Source: Dipteronia dyeriana (Eukaryota; Streptophyta; Magnoliopsida; Sapindales; Sapindaceae). Taken from it: 64,000 bases of DNA. Location of the stretch: positions 115,255,088 to 115,319,087 of the forward strand of contig CM065300.1 in NCBI GenBank assembly GCA_032871835.1, given 5' to 3'. Both the position numbers and the translations under genes were made by a program. The notes beneath the pieces are model-generated. The model worked only from the letters and a program-made list of their open reading frames with translations. It ran no database searches and was not told the origin of the DNA. Positions 34,651-47,487 of the stretch are shown piece after piece (the stretch's first letter is position 1; each line of letters opens with the position of its first letter).

Positions 34651-36053
34651 TTATATTTAAAACTAGATACAAATTGTTTTCCAATTATATTTTCATATAT
34701 TAAAAGGATAAATAGTATTATAGTGTCCTATGTAGAATAGGATTCTAACTCCCACATGACCCTAGTTGACTTGAACATAAACACTTGTCTTTCTAAAGAA
34801 TAAATTAATCTAATTATTTTATCTTGATTTCAGGCATGATTTGAACCTGCAACCTCCAATTAATAATTCAAAATTAATAATTTATTAATTAAATAATCTA
34901 ATTATTTAATTAATTTTATTATTAATATAATGATTAAATAATCTCAGTATTCAATTAATTCATGAATAAATACATGTCACTTACGTAACAAAATTAATTA
35001 GACGATCCAATTAATTAATCACGACCCTTGTTACCTTTAATTAATCGGGTTAGGAAGGAGACCTAATGGACCCAAAGTTTTGAGCTCCAATAATACTTAG
35101 AAATTAATTAATTAAACTCTTTAATTAATATTTCGTGATTATTAACCTTGGTGTTAATTTACTAAAATCCCCGAGGTTGCACTCTTCTAACTGTAGGTGT
35201 ATTACACAAACCAAAATTACAGTTATCTATTGATATAGCTACTGTATATGGTATGATTCTCCACAAGTAGTTCATAATTAGAGCTAGCTAATAAAGTCCG
35301 TTATACCTCCCTAATTATATCTTTTCCTTTAAGTACCATTGATTATATAATGAACAATAAATCCTAACTTTCTTCATGGTGGAAAGAGAGCGCTCATATA
35401 GTTCAAGCCCCAAATAAAGGAGAACTAGCATCTACTTCTCACAACAAGGAGTGGATTCCACTACTGTGCATAGACCTTTCTAGCCACAAGCTAAAATGCA
35501 ATTCCAACATACGAAGTTATTGACCGAGAATATAACTCCGATCTTACCCATGGTATATCAAAAATCACAATCTAACTTGAAGTAATCGATAAGACACTTA
35601 GGATTAAGATCACCCATATATAGCCATCATTTGTTGATATATATGAATATAATCTTACAATGGATCTTGGTGAGACATTCATATAGATAATGACCCAGTC
35701 CAATATGATCACATCATATAAGGTACTTCCAATCTCATATCACCATATGAATAGTCTAGGTTAAAACCACCATACATCACGAAATGGACCAAAATTGTAG
35801 ATTAAACACAAATAAATATCCCAACTCTACTTGCTATCTACGGACTCTTTATATTGCTCATCTCAAACTGAATACCTCTGTATATGACACTTATATACTA
35901 AGTTAGAGATTACATCTAGCATCCAACAATCTTGGATGTTAAGTACACATGATATAAATGTATGAGACAAGTATATAGAATGAATAAACTACTTCTTTTA
36001 TTAATGTTTCATTCACATTTACAAATTACAAGCTTTAGGGCATAAACCTAACA
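34208..36053 (-). repeat. 3' LTR of copia element B2
   Basis: On the minus strand it starts TGTTAGGTTTATGCCC at 36053 and ends GGGTTCCAACA at 34208, 1846 bp. It matches the B1 LTRs with substantial divergence and carries a (TA)n run at 34605-34646. A purine tract (GCAAGTGAGAGAT on the minus strand) adjoins it at 36054-36066. The five bases on its F side are AACAT; the partner duplication is lost with the 5' LTR. Confidence 0.82.
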
Positions 36054-39000
36054 ATCTCTCACTTGCACTAAAGCAGGTGAGACATATCTCGTAACCCTAG
36101 ACCTTATAGGTGACCTTCAAACACTTTAGCCATTAAAGTCATCACAGATGGATCATCATGATTGTCCAATGACCTTATCTTTGTCACGGTCACATCCCTT
36201 ATCTGCTCTATCTGATGAGATGGTATTTACGCTTTATATGCTTCCCTCTCTTATGGCTTCTTAGTGCTTTGGAATTAGCCATAGCACCATTGTTATAACA
36301 ATAAGGTGTGATGGGCTTATCCAAATCTAGAACAACTTCTAGATTAGTCAAGAACTTACAAAGCCAAACATTTTCTTTAGTTGTTTCACAAGTTGCTACA
36401 TATTCGGTTTCTGTGGTGGAGTCAGTAATACATGATTGCTTAACACTCCTCCATACTACAGATCCACTACCAAGGGTAAAAATTGATCCAGACGTGGATT
36501 TTTTAGAATCCCTATCTGACTGAAAATCAAAGTATGTATATCCTAACTATATCAAATCTTGTCTGAATATACTAGCTTATAGTTTCTCGTTCACCGAAGA
36601 TACTTGAGAATGGCCTTTACTGTAACCCTATGATCCAATCTTGGGGTTTGAACTGAAACCTATTGGTTACTCCCACTACAAAACAAATGTCGGGTCTCGT
36701 GCATAACATAGCATACATAAGATTGCCTACTGTAGAAGCATAGAGAACATGTCTCATATCCTCAACTTCTTGAGGTGTCTTAGGATACTATTCCTTAGAC
36801 AAGCGAACTCCATACCTAGAAGGTAAGCTACCTTTCTCAAAGTTCTGCATCAAAAAATGAACAAGTACCTTGTCGATATACCATGCCTGAGACAATGCTA
36901 AGAGTTTGTTCTTATGATCCTTAATTAATTGGATTCCTAGAATATAATTCGCCTCTCCCAAATCTTTCATTTGAAATTGGTTTACCAGCCAGCCCTTTAC
37001 ATCCGACAATACCCCTACCTCATTCCCAATGAGCAGGATAAGATCTATGTATAGGAATGAGAAAACTACTTTCTTCTCAACGATCTACTTGTAAACAAAA
37101 GGTTCATCGACTTTTTACTCAAAGCCATAGGTTTTTATAGCATTATCAAACCTATAGTTCCAAGATCTAGATGCTTGTTTCAGTCCATAAATGGACTTTT
37201 ACTGCTTACAAACCTTTTGCTCTTGATTCTGGGAAACGAATCCCTCTGGTTGTATCACATAGATGCTTTCATCAAGATTACCATTCAAAAAGCAGTCTTG
37301 ATGTCTATTTTCCAAATTTCATAATCAAAATAGGTAGCAATGGATAAAAGAATCTAAATAGACTTAAAAATAGCTACTGGGAGTAGGTCCCTTCATAATC
37401 GACCCTCTTCTTTTAGGTATATCCCTTTTCCACTAGCCTTACTTTAAAGGTCTTTACTTTCCTATCTACTCCTCTCTTTCTCTTGTATATCCACTTACAA
37501 CCTATGGGTTTTATCCCATCGGGTAAGTCTACAAGTTCCTAGACTAAGTTGGAGTACATGGACTTCATCTTGAGATTCAAGGATTTAAGCCATTCCTCTT
37601 TGTCAAAATCTTCCATCGCATGTTTAATTAACAATGGATCATCCGCACTATCAACAAAGACAATAACCTGTGCCTCCCAAATCCCTAAATAGCGATAAGG
37701 TTGTCATTCGACCCTCCCACTTGGGTGGTAATTTGGACTGACTAGGAACCGTCTGACTCTTAGACGTAGGTGGAACAACAATTCTTATTGATTGAGTACT
37801 GGTCGTACCAAGCTCTAACTCATTTAACACAATCTTGCTTCGAGGTTTATGATCACTCATATTGTTATCCTCAAGAAACGTTGCATTTTTTGATATAAAT
37901 ACATTGTTCTCCTATGAACTATAGAAGTATCAAACATTAGTCTCCTTGGAATAACCAACAAACAAGCATAATATAGACTTAAGGTCAAGCTTTCTAGTTT
38001 TGTTCTACAATACATGTACTGGACACCCCCATTTACAGAAATATTGCAAACTAATTTTACGACCATTCCATAACTCTAAGGGAGTCTTATAAATAGATTT
38101 GGATGAGACTACATTAAAATTGTAAGCCACCGTCTGTAGTGCATAACCCTAAAAGGAATTGGTCAAGATGAAAAACTAATCATGGATCTCACCATTTCCA
38201 TCAGGGTTCTATTTCTCATCTCCGCAACACCATTCTATTATGGTGTTCCAAGAGCTCTGAGTTGGGATATGATCCCATGTTCAACCAAGAAGTCTTTAAA
38301 CCCTTGGTCAAGGTACTCACCTCCATGATCCGATCGTAAAGCCTTGATAGTCTTGCCTAATTGGTTCTCAATTTCAGCTTAAAATTCTTTGAACTATTTA
38401 AAAGTTTTGGACTTCCGTTGCATTAGGTAGACATATCCATATCCAGAGTAATCATCTATAAAGGTAACAAAATACTCATAACCACCTCTTGCTTTAACAT
38501 TCATCAGTCCACAGACATCTGAATATATAAGCTCTAGTGGTTCTGTAGCTTTAAGCCCTTTTCCAGTAAAAGGTATCCTTGTCATTTTACCTTCTAAATA
38601 CGATTCGTAGAAAGATAATGTGCAAACCATTAGCTGGCTTAAAGGCTCACTTTTAACTAGTATGTCTATCCTATCAAGGTTAATATGCCCAAGTCTTAGA
38701 TGCCATAGATACGTTTCATTATCTGGAGAAATTTTCTATCATTTTGTTTTAGGTTTTTCAACTTTCAACAATTCAGCAATGAGCAGTGATGTAAGAATTA
38801 ACAATCTTAAAACATGCAAGTTTTTTTCATTCAAACCTGAACAATATTTAAACTTTTTTTAGAATAATAACTGAATTTTTGTTAAAAGAAATAGAATATA
38901 AATGCTCCAATATTTTGGACACATAAATAAAATTCCTTGTGAATCCAGGAATAAAATAAACAGAATTTAAAAAAAGAAAAAAAATTCAAACTGGAGTATA

Positions 39001-39240
39001 ACTACTCCTACTGCTCTTACTGACATAACATCTCTTGACCCAACACGTATAGAGAAGGCTCCCTCCTCAAGTTCTATCCAAGAATCAGTCCACCGTAGGG
39101 AAGGGTAAACATGGTTAGTGGCCTCTGAATCAACTATCCAAGGTAAATAGTCATATTCCACTAAACACGATTCAATAACATGTAAATATCATTTAGCCTT
39201 TATCCTTGTTGGTAGAGGTGACTTTCTTATTACTTTAGGC
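36054..39240 (-). pseudogene. pol of B2 with integrase retained
   Basis: The minus strand holds, in element order from 39161 down, the following. Protease has WIVDSEATNHV (triad Gly lost). The integrase zinc-binding and core region at 38630-38394 has ELIYSDVCGLM and GGYEYFVTFIDDYSGYGYVYL. The linker lies near 37860-37651. In the reverse transcriptase the YVDD motif near 37050 has become YIDL. The fragment 37009-36788 reads VNQFQMKDLGEANYILGIQLIKD. RNase H remains are at 36780-36100. Frames are broken throughout. The integrase segment present here is exactly what B1 lacks. Confidence 0.78.
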
Positions 39241-39606
39241 TTTCTTAGGTTTGGGCTTACTCTTAGCCTTGCAAACAAACCTCTTCATTTTCTAAGATCC
39301 CGAGAAAGATGGTTCAGCATCATTTGTTTCACCAGTCTTACCTTTGTTGTCCTTAGTCATGGACTTAAATGTAGTGAGCTAATTAAGCAACTGAGTTAGA
39401 CTGAATCTCAACTTGTTCATCCCATAGCCGCTCTTAAACTGATCAAAGTTCTTTGGTTGAGTCATCAGTATGATGCTCACCTGGATAGGTTCATCAATAG
39501 CCCCATCATTGACCTTTGCCATGGTGAAATGGGACATCATGCTCCGGACATGTTCCCTAACAGATACACATTCTTTCATTAAAGCAATCATTGCGGAACG
39601 AACAGC
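39241..39606 (-). pseudogene. gag of B2, 3' part
   Basis: On the minus strand this part reads through MIALMKECVSVREHVRSMMSHF and continues to MNKLRFSLTQLLN, matching B1 gag near 24660-24870. The Lys-rich tail and knuckle region toward 39240 is eroded. The 5' part of the gene is on the far side of solo LTR H. Confidence 0.75.
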
Positions 39607-41250
39607 TGATCGTGCCAAAATTGTCATATAATTTGGCCCTCAATTCCATTTCCCTTGTCTTGTTTTCATACATTTTTACGTATCTTACTACTCTTTTGAT
39701 ATGTTTGTAGGCAACTGGGTATATTATGGAAGAATGGATGGAAATCACAGATTTTTACAGAAAACAAGCAAGAATTAATGAAGTATAGAAGAGTTAGTAT
39801 GCTAGTACTGCGTGGGTCCTTATCCGAGCACAGTGAGAAGAAATCGGAAGACTGGAAACCGTACGGGTTGAGACCCACACACCAATAGTGCACAACCTAC
39901 GCATTTGAGAAAACCAGGGATCAGACCAGGGAGAAAAGCATGGGCATTAGATCCATGCGCAAGCATATATGTGAGTCCATAACCGTTTACAACCAACATA
40001 TTTCATCAAACCCGAGAGAAGGAAATCAGTGCCATCAGGGCATTGTACGGGTCACTGTACGGATCCCTACCCTCGCACAATCCATGCATTTCACACGTTA
40101 AAAGCTCCACATCAACATAAATCAGGCCATTTCAAGATTCCTATATATAAGATGAATTCTGTTACCACATATACGCCCACACACCCATTCATAACACAAT
40201 TTTATCTCTCTAGATCTTGGAAACATTATCTTCCCTTACATCCAAAAACTCATTCATTTATCTTCAATTTTCTACACAATCAAGGCTCTAGGAGATTGGA
40301 TTTTATGCTTTCAAGGAAGAAGAACCACTCATTGGTCTATTCTCACTCTCTTCTTTTATGCATTTCTTTTCATTTAACATGAGTAGCCAATCATCCAACT
40401 CTGGGATTAATGTGATTCTATTATGGATTGTGGGTATTGTAATGAATTCTATCTTTTCTAATTAATTTATCAAATTTATTTCATTCATTGTTTTTATTGA
40501 TTTCAAAGATTATTTGTATTTGATTGTACCCTCATTTCTTTGTAAATTGTTTAAGAAATTACTTGAGTTTAGAATTGGGTATGACCTTTATTCAATTCTC
40601 TTAAGCTCATTTGAATGGAAAGATTGAACAAGAGTACCCTCCTCAAGTGAAATCTGGAGATATTAATCTAAATCTTTATCTAATCTCAAATGGGTGACCA
40701 ATTATATACCTTATAGGGTGGTTGTTTGTGAGAAATTAAGCACCAATTCTATACCCTTTAGGTTGGTAAATTTATAAAGAGTTTAGTCCTTTATTTTGAT
40801 CGTTGCACTTTAATGAACAATTAGATGTGGGTGGCCAATACTATACTCTCTAAATTGGAAACCCTAAGGGATATACAACCAATTCTATACCTTTTAGATT
40901 GGTTATATTAGTTTAATGAACATTCATGAGATTTCATATGTACCCATTGTTTACATGTTGAATCCATGATTCCCTTAGTCCATTTTTCTTATATATTTTC
41001 ATCTCCTAACTTGTTGCATTTTAAATAGTTAACACATAGTTTTTATTTTAGTTGATTTCAATACAACAACAATTGCAATTTATTTTTCTTTCATTTAATC
41101 TAGATAAACAATTTGATCATGTAGCTATAACACGATCTCTATGGACGATACCCCACTTGCCACTATATTGTTTAACAATTATGAGTGCAATTTGGGTTTA
41201 CAAATTTTGTTTGACAAGCTATTTTACACATACAAAACAACAACTTGTCA
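39607..41250 (+). mobile_element. Solo Ty3/gypsy-type LTR H inside B2 gag
   Basis: The 1644-bp insert starts TGATCGTGCCAAAATTG and ends CAACTTGTCA. B2 gag is readable on both sides and B1 gag shows the empty site (near 24640). A TATATATAA lies at 40142-40150. Near 41140 it has a TCTATGGACGATACCCC phrase typical of the 3' part of gypsy LTRs. The duplication is not clean: CAGC occurs at both junctions, but the 5-mers ACAGC and GCAGG differ. No internal gypsy sequence is present. Confidence 0.78.
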
Positions 41251-41575
41251 GCAGGTTCGGGCCGTTTTTGCTCAGAGGGCTGCCCGAACATAGTCTGTAA
41301 TGACTCCATGATTTCAAATGCTGTAGTCATTGCTTCGTGCTTTGTAACAATCACTTCTGTCGTACTAGCTATTAGATAAGTTCAGGCATTCTCATCATAT
41401 GAGACCCAATTCTGGTATGCCTCACGAGCATTTCGTACGGCATTGGTAGCAGAATGTGAAGGACACTTATCCGTATGTACAAACTTGAGGTCTTTTGTTA
41501 CCAAGATTGCATTGATATTATTTTTCCACTTAGTATAGTTTTCTCTGGTTAATGTTTCATTACCAAGGATTTATA
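41251..41575 (-). pseudogene. gag of B2, 5' part
   Basis: The minus strand reads a NYTKWKNNI-like start near 41535, then VTKHEAMTTAFEIMESLQ and TMFGQPSEQKR, then breaks at solo LTR H. It aligns with B1 gag residues roughly 15-110. Premature stops are present. Confidence 0.75.
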
Positions 41576-42930
41576 ATAGTGTTGAAGAAATTGCTGGAAA
41601 AAATATAAATAAAGAATTCATTCATTCATACATTTAATTCATGCGTAATTGTTAGGAATAAAATTAAATATGATGCATGAACATATTTAATGAACATGAA
41701 CATCCTTAAAATTCTATTTTTACACCACGACAATCCAACATACTACAAGCAAGTGCCACTTTAGAGTCGGTCAAATTCTTACATGTTAGATTGAGACATT
41801 CTCAATCAAATGGTATACCGAAAAAACTCTTATTTCTCTATCATTCAACCGTCAGGTTCATAATCAACAAATTTAATTAAAAACTTGTGAGTGTAGCTCA
41901 CTTCAGATCTCTTAAGCTTAACTTCAGAATTACCACCTTAGGGTCTGTCAATCCCAAAATACACTCAGAAACCCTAGATGGTAGGAAGTTAACTTGGTAT
42001 TGACTCTCATGGAGAGAGTCCTCAGGGAGGACGAAAATGAAACCGTCTCGATCCCCACTTGAATCACACAGTGTTGAACTAATGATGGAGACCGTGGGAT
42101 ATAATGTCATATATCCCTCTCCCACTCACTATTTTAAAGTTAGGGTTTTCAATTATTAATGCACCTAGATATTACTAAGATTAAATGGCTAATTTCAATC
42201 TAAATGTCTAAGGCATAACAAATTATTAGCATCTTATTCAGATGAACTAATCTGATTATTAACTAATTAAAAATCTATTTCATTATTCAAATTATAATCT
42301 ATGTAAACAATTTTACTAAGACTAGAATTATTTAATGCGTTTTACCAAGTTTTAACTATTAAAACTAATCACATAATTAGGTCCAAATATATTAAGGCTT
42401 TAATCTAATTAAACCTAATATTAAGTGACGAACCTAACTAATCTAACTAATTAATGAATTTGATTCATAGACTAGTTATTAACGAGAATTACCAAGTTTT
42501 TATCTAAAAAACTAATCTCATTATTTAATAGCCAATTATGTGAATTATGTTAATTTTTAATCAATTAAAAAATATGTAAAAATACGTAATTATCAATGGT
42601 TATTATACATCTATGATATATCCAATACATATATCCATATGTGTAGGCACACATATTCTAAATGACACGTATATCCATGGCAATGCTTTAACCATCCCAT
42701 AAAAAAAACATACATGAGTTGATCGAGTATAATGGGTTATTTAACCTAAAAAATGTCTAATTACAAAAACTACCCAAAGCATTCCTTGGTCTTCAAGTAA
42801 TTCCAGTATTTTTCAAGTTCTTTTTTGTTCTTCTTATTCAGAGCTTTTAACCAAGTCCAACTTGATTAAATAGGATCTTTTAAAAAAACAATCATGACCC
42901 ATCTCATGAATCAAACCTAAAGCCCAAGTG
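41576..42930 (-). other. Leader of B2
   Basis: It matches the B1 leader (about 23030-24308) in reverse, including the CCAAGGAATGCTTTGGG-type segment near 42775. Similarity fades near 42920. The primer site and 5' LTR expected at about 43.1 kb are absent. Confidence 0.6.
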
Positions 42931-43236
42931 TTACTCTAACCCTTATTGGATGCCCAAGGCATATATATATATATAAATCCAGCTCAAAATCCATTTTGAA
43001 TTCAGAAAAACTAGGATTGTATATTCAAAACCCTAGCTCTTTTGTGTGTGGTCGTCATCCGCATGCAAGGGTTACCCGCAACCATACACACGATAATCAC
43101 GCAGCGGTAAGCACGCGCATCCAACCAGTCGCGCACGAACAATATGTCGTGCATGAAGAAATTGCAAAGCGGGCTTGCGTGCATCTAGTCCCTACGCAGT
43201 GGACTCGCACTACAGCAGCCCAGGTGCATAACCTAG
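42931..43236. other. Unassigned GC-rich stretch between B2 and A2
   Basis: It contains a TATATATATAAATCC run near 42962 and then about 200 bp rich in CG and CGCA words, including a plus-strand frame of 81 codons without motif. It could be the remains of another LTR promoter and leader. I cannot assign it. Confidence 0.35.
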
Positions 43237-44198
43237 TGTAGGGAAAATCGCACAACGGAAGCGTAAAAAAAAAAAAACTTGGGTTTAGTATATTAAAAAA
43301 GTTTTCCCTTTAAAAGAAAGAACATTAACTCTAGATTAATTGATGTATATTAAAAGTGTCGTACCTTTTTTTTAGTGACAATTAAACTAGCGTCGAATTG
43401 AATCCATAAGATCTTCCAATCCTATCACGAACATGAATCACCTAGGAGTGTGGGCTCCCTTTCTTTAAATTTTATACTTGAGGATGGAAACAACAAAAAT
43501 TTCTTCTTTGTTAGTCACAATAATCCTCCAAGATTAAAACCAAGAACGTCCGGTCACTTGTGAATTATCAATCAATTTGATTGAAACTCCCGTGAACCTT
43601 GATTCAATGTTGTACACAAAACCTTTTGATACAAAAAAATATTAATGTACTATCAAAAACAAAAATGTTCCCTCTTTTCTCTATGCTTGGTCGAATTCTT
43701 CACACAACGAGTTGGACGAAGTTTTTTTTTATAACATTAAAAAACAAATAAAAAACAACTTCTCACACTAAAAGTTATGGCTTGGTCGAATTTAATAGGT
43801 AGTATATATAAGGGACCAAATCCTCTCCTAAGAAGGATTTACTTGGTGGGCAAAAATCCTTTCCTTAGGTGGATTTATTTGGTGACTAAGAATCCTTTTC
43901 AAAAAAGAATTCTTTTCTACACCAAGACTCTTAATCCAAGTCATTAGTGTATTTATGACCATATTAAAGACTTCCTAATTTGATTAGATAAATAATTTCT
44001 TATATTTATCTACTTATCAACTATAGTCTTTAATATTATTTATACTACCAACAATAGTGTAATATTAGGAGACCTTCTCATATTAGGAAAAAGATTTTGA
44101 ATTTTAATTAAATAATTAATTAATTAATTTCCATTTAATTAAATAATAAAATAAAAACAATATAATAAGCTATTTTATATAGCCTATTATGCCCAACA
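43237..44198 (-). mobile_element. Family-A LTR, copy A2: 3' half on the minus strand
   Basis: It begins TGTAGGGAAAATCGCACAAC and follows the order of A1 from 2900 back to about 1760 on the opposite strand. At 44198 it meets, tail to start, the plus-strand first half of the same LTR (A3). Confidence 0.75.
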
Positions 44199-44203
44199 AC
44201 ATG

Positions 44204-45275
44204 AGTATAATAATGTATTTGTCAATCTTTTCATATTAATAAAGTGATTTCTAGTTTAACAAATCTTATAGCATTTATAGTTTATTTATTATAATTGTCA
44301 AAAATGAATAATCATAAGGTCAAAAGACTACGAGAAAATAAGAATTGTTCAAACATCTAGATATGTATGAGGTAGACACAATTCTTTAGTTAGTCTTGAA
44401 TAATATTCACAACTTAAGATAAAGACTGGGCACCTTTATCTTGTCAAAGTTGAAGATTCTTTTACTAGCATTTGAGTGGGATCAAATGTGTTATGATGAG
44501 TCTAAAATCATCAAAGTGTGGTGTCTTTGGGCAAAAGAATCTAGTGCACTGGGTGCATTGAATTGTATCACAGTGAAATACTTTATCTAGAACCGTTAAT
44601 GGATAAAAGTTTTCACTTGAAGACAATTGGAGAGTCTATCTCAATCTTGAGATAAATGATGGACTTATGGTTTCAAGTGTTATCATTTGAGCTATCAATG
44701 AGTACAATCATATAGAATAGTATATCCTCGATAGAGTGGTTGTATTCATTTGTTAATCGATAGAGGACTTCATTTATAGATATGGACATCGTGGCTCCAT
44801 TTATGAAATGATAGAAGAATATCATTATATGGATGTTTTGAGGTATTGGATATTAATTTTTAACGTTAAGCTTTCAATAGTGTCTACTGAAACATGGCTT
44901 CTAGACAAGTCAAAATATCCAAGTTCAAAATGTGGTCATATGAGTAAATATGGTAACTTGGAGAGCTATAGGCGGTTTATGAACTCTTGGCGATTAATGG
45001 TATTCTTCACGAGGATACACTTTCTCCATTAAGATTGTTTAGGGTATGAATGAAAAATATCCACTTATTCTTTTGTTTTTATTAATTTAAGAGATCAATT
45101 TTAGTTCTTTAGTGGAATGAACTAAAATTAATAGATTGGACCTAAGTGAATCATTTGTTGATTGTAATTAGGTTATGTCAATTGAAGCTTAAATTTAGAT
45201 AGCCCGCCAAGATCCCTAATCCACACGAACTTACATAGATCATTTGATATATTCTACCGGACCACTTTAGGGGTC
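44204..45275 (+). mobile_element. Family-A LTR, copy A3: 5' half on the plus strand
   Basis: It matches 548-1620 of A1 closely and in the same direction, from GAGTATAATAATGTATTTG to TACCGGACCACTTTAGGGGTC. It lies directly beside A2, which carries the other half in the opposite direction. About 130 bp of the LTR middle are missing between the halves. Confidence 0.8.
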
Positions 45276-45289
45276 AAGAATTGTATTGC

Positions 45290-46257
45290 ACTACATTTTC
45301 TTATTCCTTAGATTCAAATGAGAGAGAGAAGAGATATCTAAAGGAGAGGGAAGAGATATATGTGAAAAGACCAAAAATACCCCTTTTAAGATGCTTCCCC
45401 GAGATGTCACATGGGCATCTTGGGGCAGCAAAGGTTTATGGCTGAGATGGCCACGCGCCATCTCGGGTGGGTGCCGTTTTTATGGCTTTTGCCATCGCAC
45501 ATCTCCCTTGCGCTCCTCTCGGGTTCTTTGACCGTTCTCCGGCCTTCAAACTCAGAATTTGAATCCATTTAAAGATTTTGAACCGGGAGTCTCTTAAAAA
45601 AATGGAAGAATATAATTTTTTTACCAGAAGTTACAAATTCAACTCGATATACTCAGATGAAGACAACGTATGTAACATGACTGGAAAGTGTCATAACTCT
45701 TGACTCGGAACTCGAAATCAAATGTATGAGTAACCGAAATGGCCGGAACTTAATAAGGAACAATATAGCAACAGATTCAAGTTCAAGTTCCATGTTTTAC
45801 AAACATATACACATACAAACACATTTCACACAAGAATGCAAACTACATAGAGATAGTCTCCAATCATGCATTTTCCAAAACATGTTATTTTTATACCAAT
45901 ACATGAGCATTCCACTTCAAGTGTGTGAATGTGTTATACCAAATGATTCACTATGATTCCAGGACATAAGTATATGATATGTGTGTGTGTGTGTGCATTT
46001 AATGGTGCATAACTATTCGGGGACACATATGTATGAGTTGTGTGTGGGTGCACCTAAGCCTTGAAAGAAAAAAGAAAGGTCTTAATATACCTTTGTAGAA
46101 TCATGAAGCACTTTTCCCTTTGAAGACTTGAACTTGCTTGAATAGTTATCATTTCTTCTTCGAAGCTTGAAACATCAAGAATCCTAGACAACTAAACAAT
46201 ACAAAGGAAATGTTATTTTGATATAGAATAATGCCAACATAACTCACAAACCTAACA
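45290..46257 (-). mobile_element. Family-C LTR fragment
   Basis: It matches 57300-58014 and neighbouring parts of the family-C LTR, including the GAGTAACCGAAATG segment (45728) and the terminal TAATGCCAACA...CCTAACA. On the minus strand it starts TGTTAGG at 46257. The last roughly 1.4 kb of the LTR are missing at the left, where it meets A3. Matching frames at 45726-45956 and 57695-57943 are conserved repeat sequence, not genes that I can support. Confidence 0.72.
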
Positions 46258-47407
46258 TCCACGTGTCGTTCTGGCGATCGCCTACCAAAACCCGACCAAG
46301 CCGTATTCTCCATGACCAATGACTCAATCCCGATCGGAGGCTTTGACCCGACAATCTCGATAGCCCCGATTGGGTGTTATGAAATCATCTTTGGCTACTT
46401 AAGTAGGTTCAGGAAGGTTGACTCTTGGTGATGTGGCGTCTCCAACTCTCGCATCTTTGGGTAGTTATGATGATTCATCATTCTTTAGATTTTACCAATA
46501 ACAACACCCCCTTAAACATACGAGGTCGGATAAACAACTATCGCAAGTAGGAAGCATCTGGCTGTGTGTGTTTAATTCACTCTATCCTTTTTTGTCTTGT
46601 AGACCATTAATGCTCTTTAATACGCTACAATTATCAACCACACATATTTCGGCTGATGAAATAATTGTGCATCTTTTTCGAAATTCAAACGGCGCATGGT
46701 TTTTGATTCTCGCTAACCTTCCCCCACTTTCGGCTGATGACGGATGCTTACCTTGGTGACATCACTTGCTTGTATATAATGTCTTGAGGCGTTTCACTTT
46801 TCTTTTTACGATTCGGTATATTACTTTGGTGAAAAACAATCTCTAGCTTTCTTTTCCTTCGAGCCCCTTGGTCTTCTCAAATCTTGCATCCTTTCAAGCA
46901 CTTTTCAAGGTATAAATCCTATTATTCATCATCAATATTTTGAGCTTCTTCTTCGTGCTACTGAGGGTAGGGATAATAAGAATACTGCTGGCTCGGGTCC
47001 ATTCTCTAGGGTCATTTTCTTGCTTCTTACCAACCTACTACATTAAACGTGGATTATTTTATGGTTAACTCAGAGTTCGCTCCCTTCCCCTCTGATCTTT
47101 CTGACTCTAACTCGGTTGATGTTTATGTAGATATGTCGAAACAAAGTAGCTCCAGGAAAACCACCAGTGCCTCTCCCATAAAGGATGTTGAAGCCATTTG
47201 TGGATGTAAAACCAGAGGAAGATGTGAGCTACAATCAAAACTACCAGTAAATATCCTTTTGTTTTTATTATCTTTTTCCTTCCGCATTTAATGTCTTTGT
47301 AATTATTGTTGTTTACTTTTAATTTTTGAACCATGTGGATCTAATATCATTGATAAATGTACTGCTCTATACATATAGGTGTATCATTGTGTTACCTTTT
47401 TGGGATC
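46258..47407. other. Unassigned sequence upstream of the LOG-like pseudogene
   Basis: No domain recognised. The base composition is less AT-rich than the flanks. Frames of 63 and 80 codons (46568-46759, 47049-47291) have no motif, though the second is rich in Ser and starts in a plausible coding context. By position it is either internal sequence of element G or the upstream region of the LOG-like copy. Confidence 0.35.
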
Positions 47408-47415
47408 TATAAATA
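47408..47415 (+). promoter_or_regulatory. Possible TATA box before the LOG-like copy
   Basis: TATAAATA lies 80 bp before the ATG at 47488, with a CA-rich stretch between. The spacing would suit a plant promoter. In such AT-rich DNA chance occurrence is possible. Confidence 0.35.
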
Positions 47416-47487
47416 CAAGCATTTGTTTTCCTTTTTTACTTCAAAGCACTCATAAACTTTCAAAAGAAAAATTCATAGAGTGCATTA

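Noticed and set aside
42996..43241. 81-codon frame in the CG-rich stretch
   Set aside because: No motif. Length is explained by low stop density in GC-rich sequence.
45726..45956. Frame conserved between two family-C LTR copies (also 57695-57943)
   Set aside because: The conservation is that of the LTR itself, and indels and substitutions do not favour the frame.
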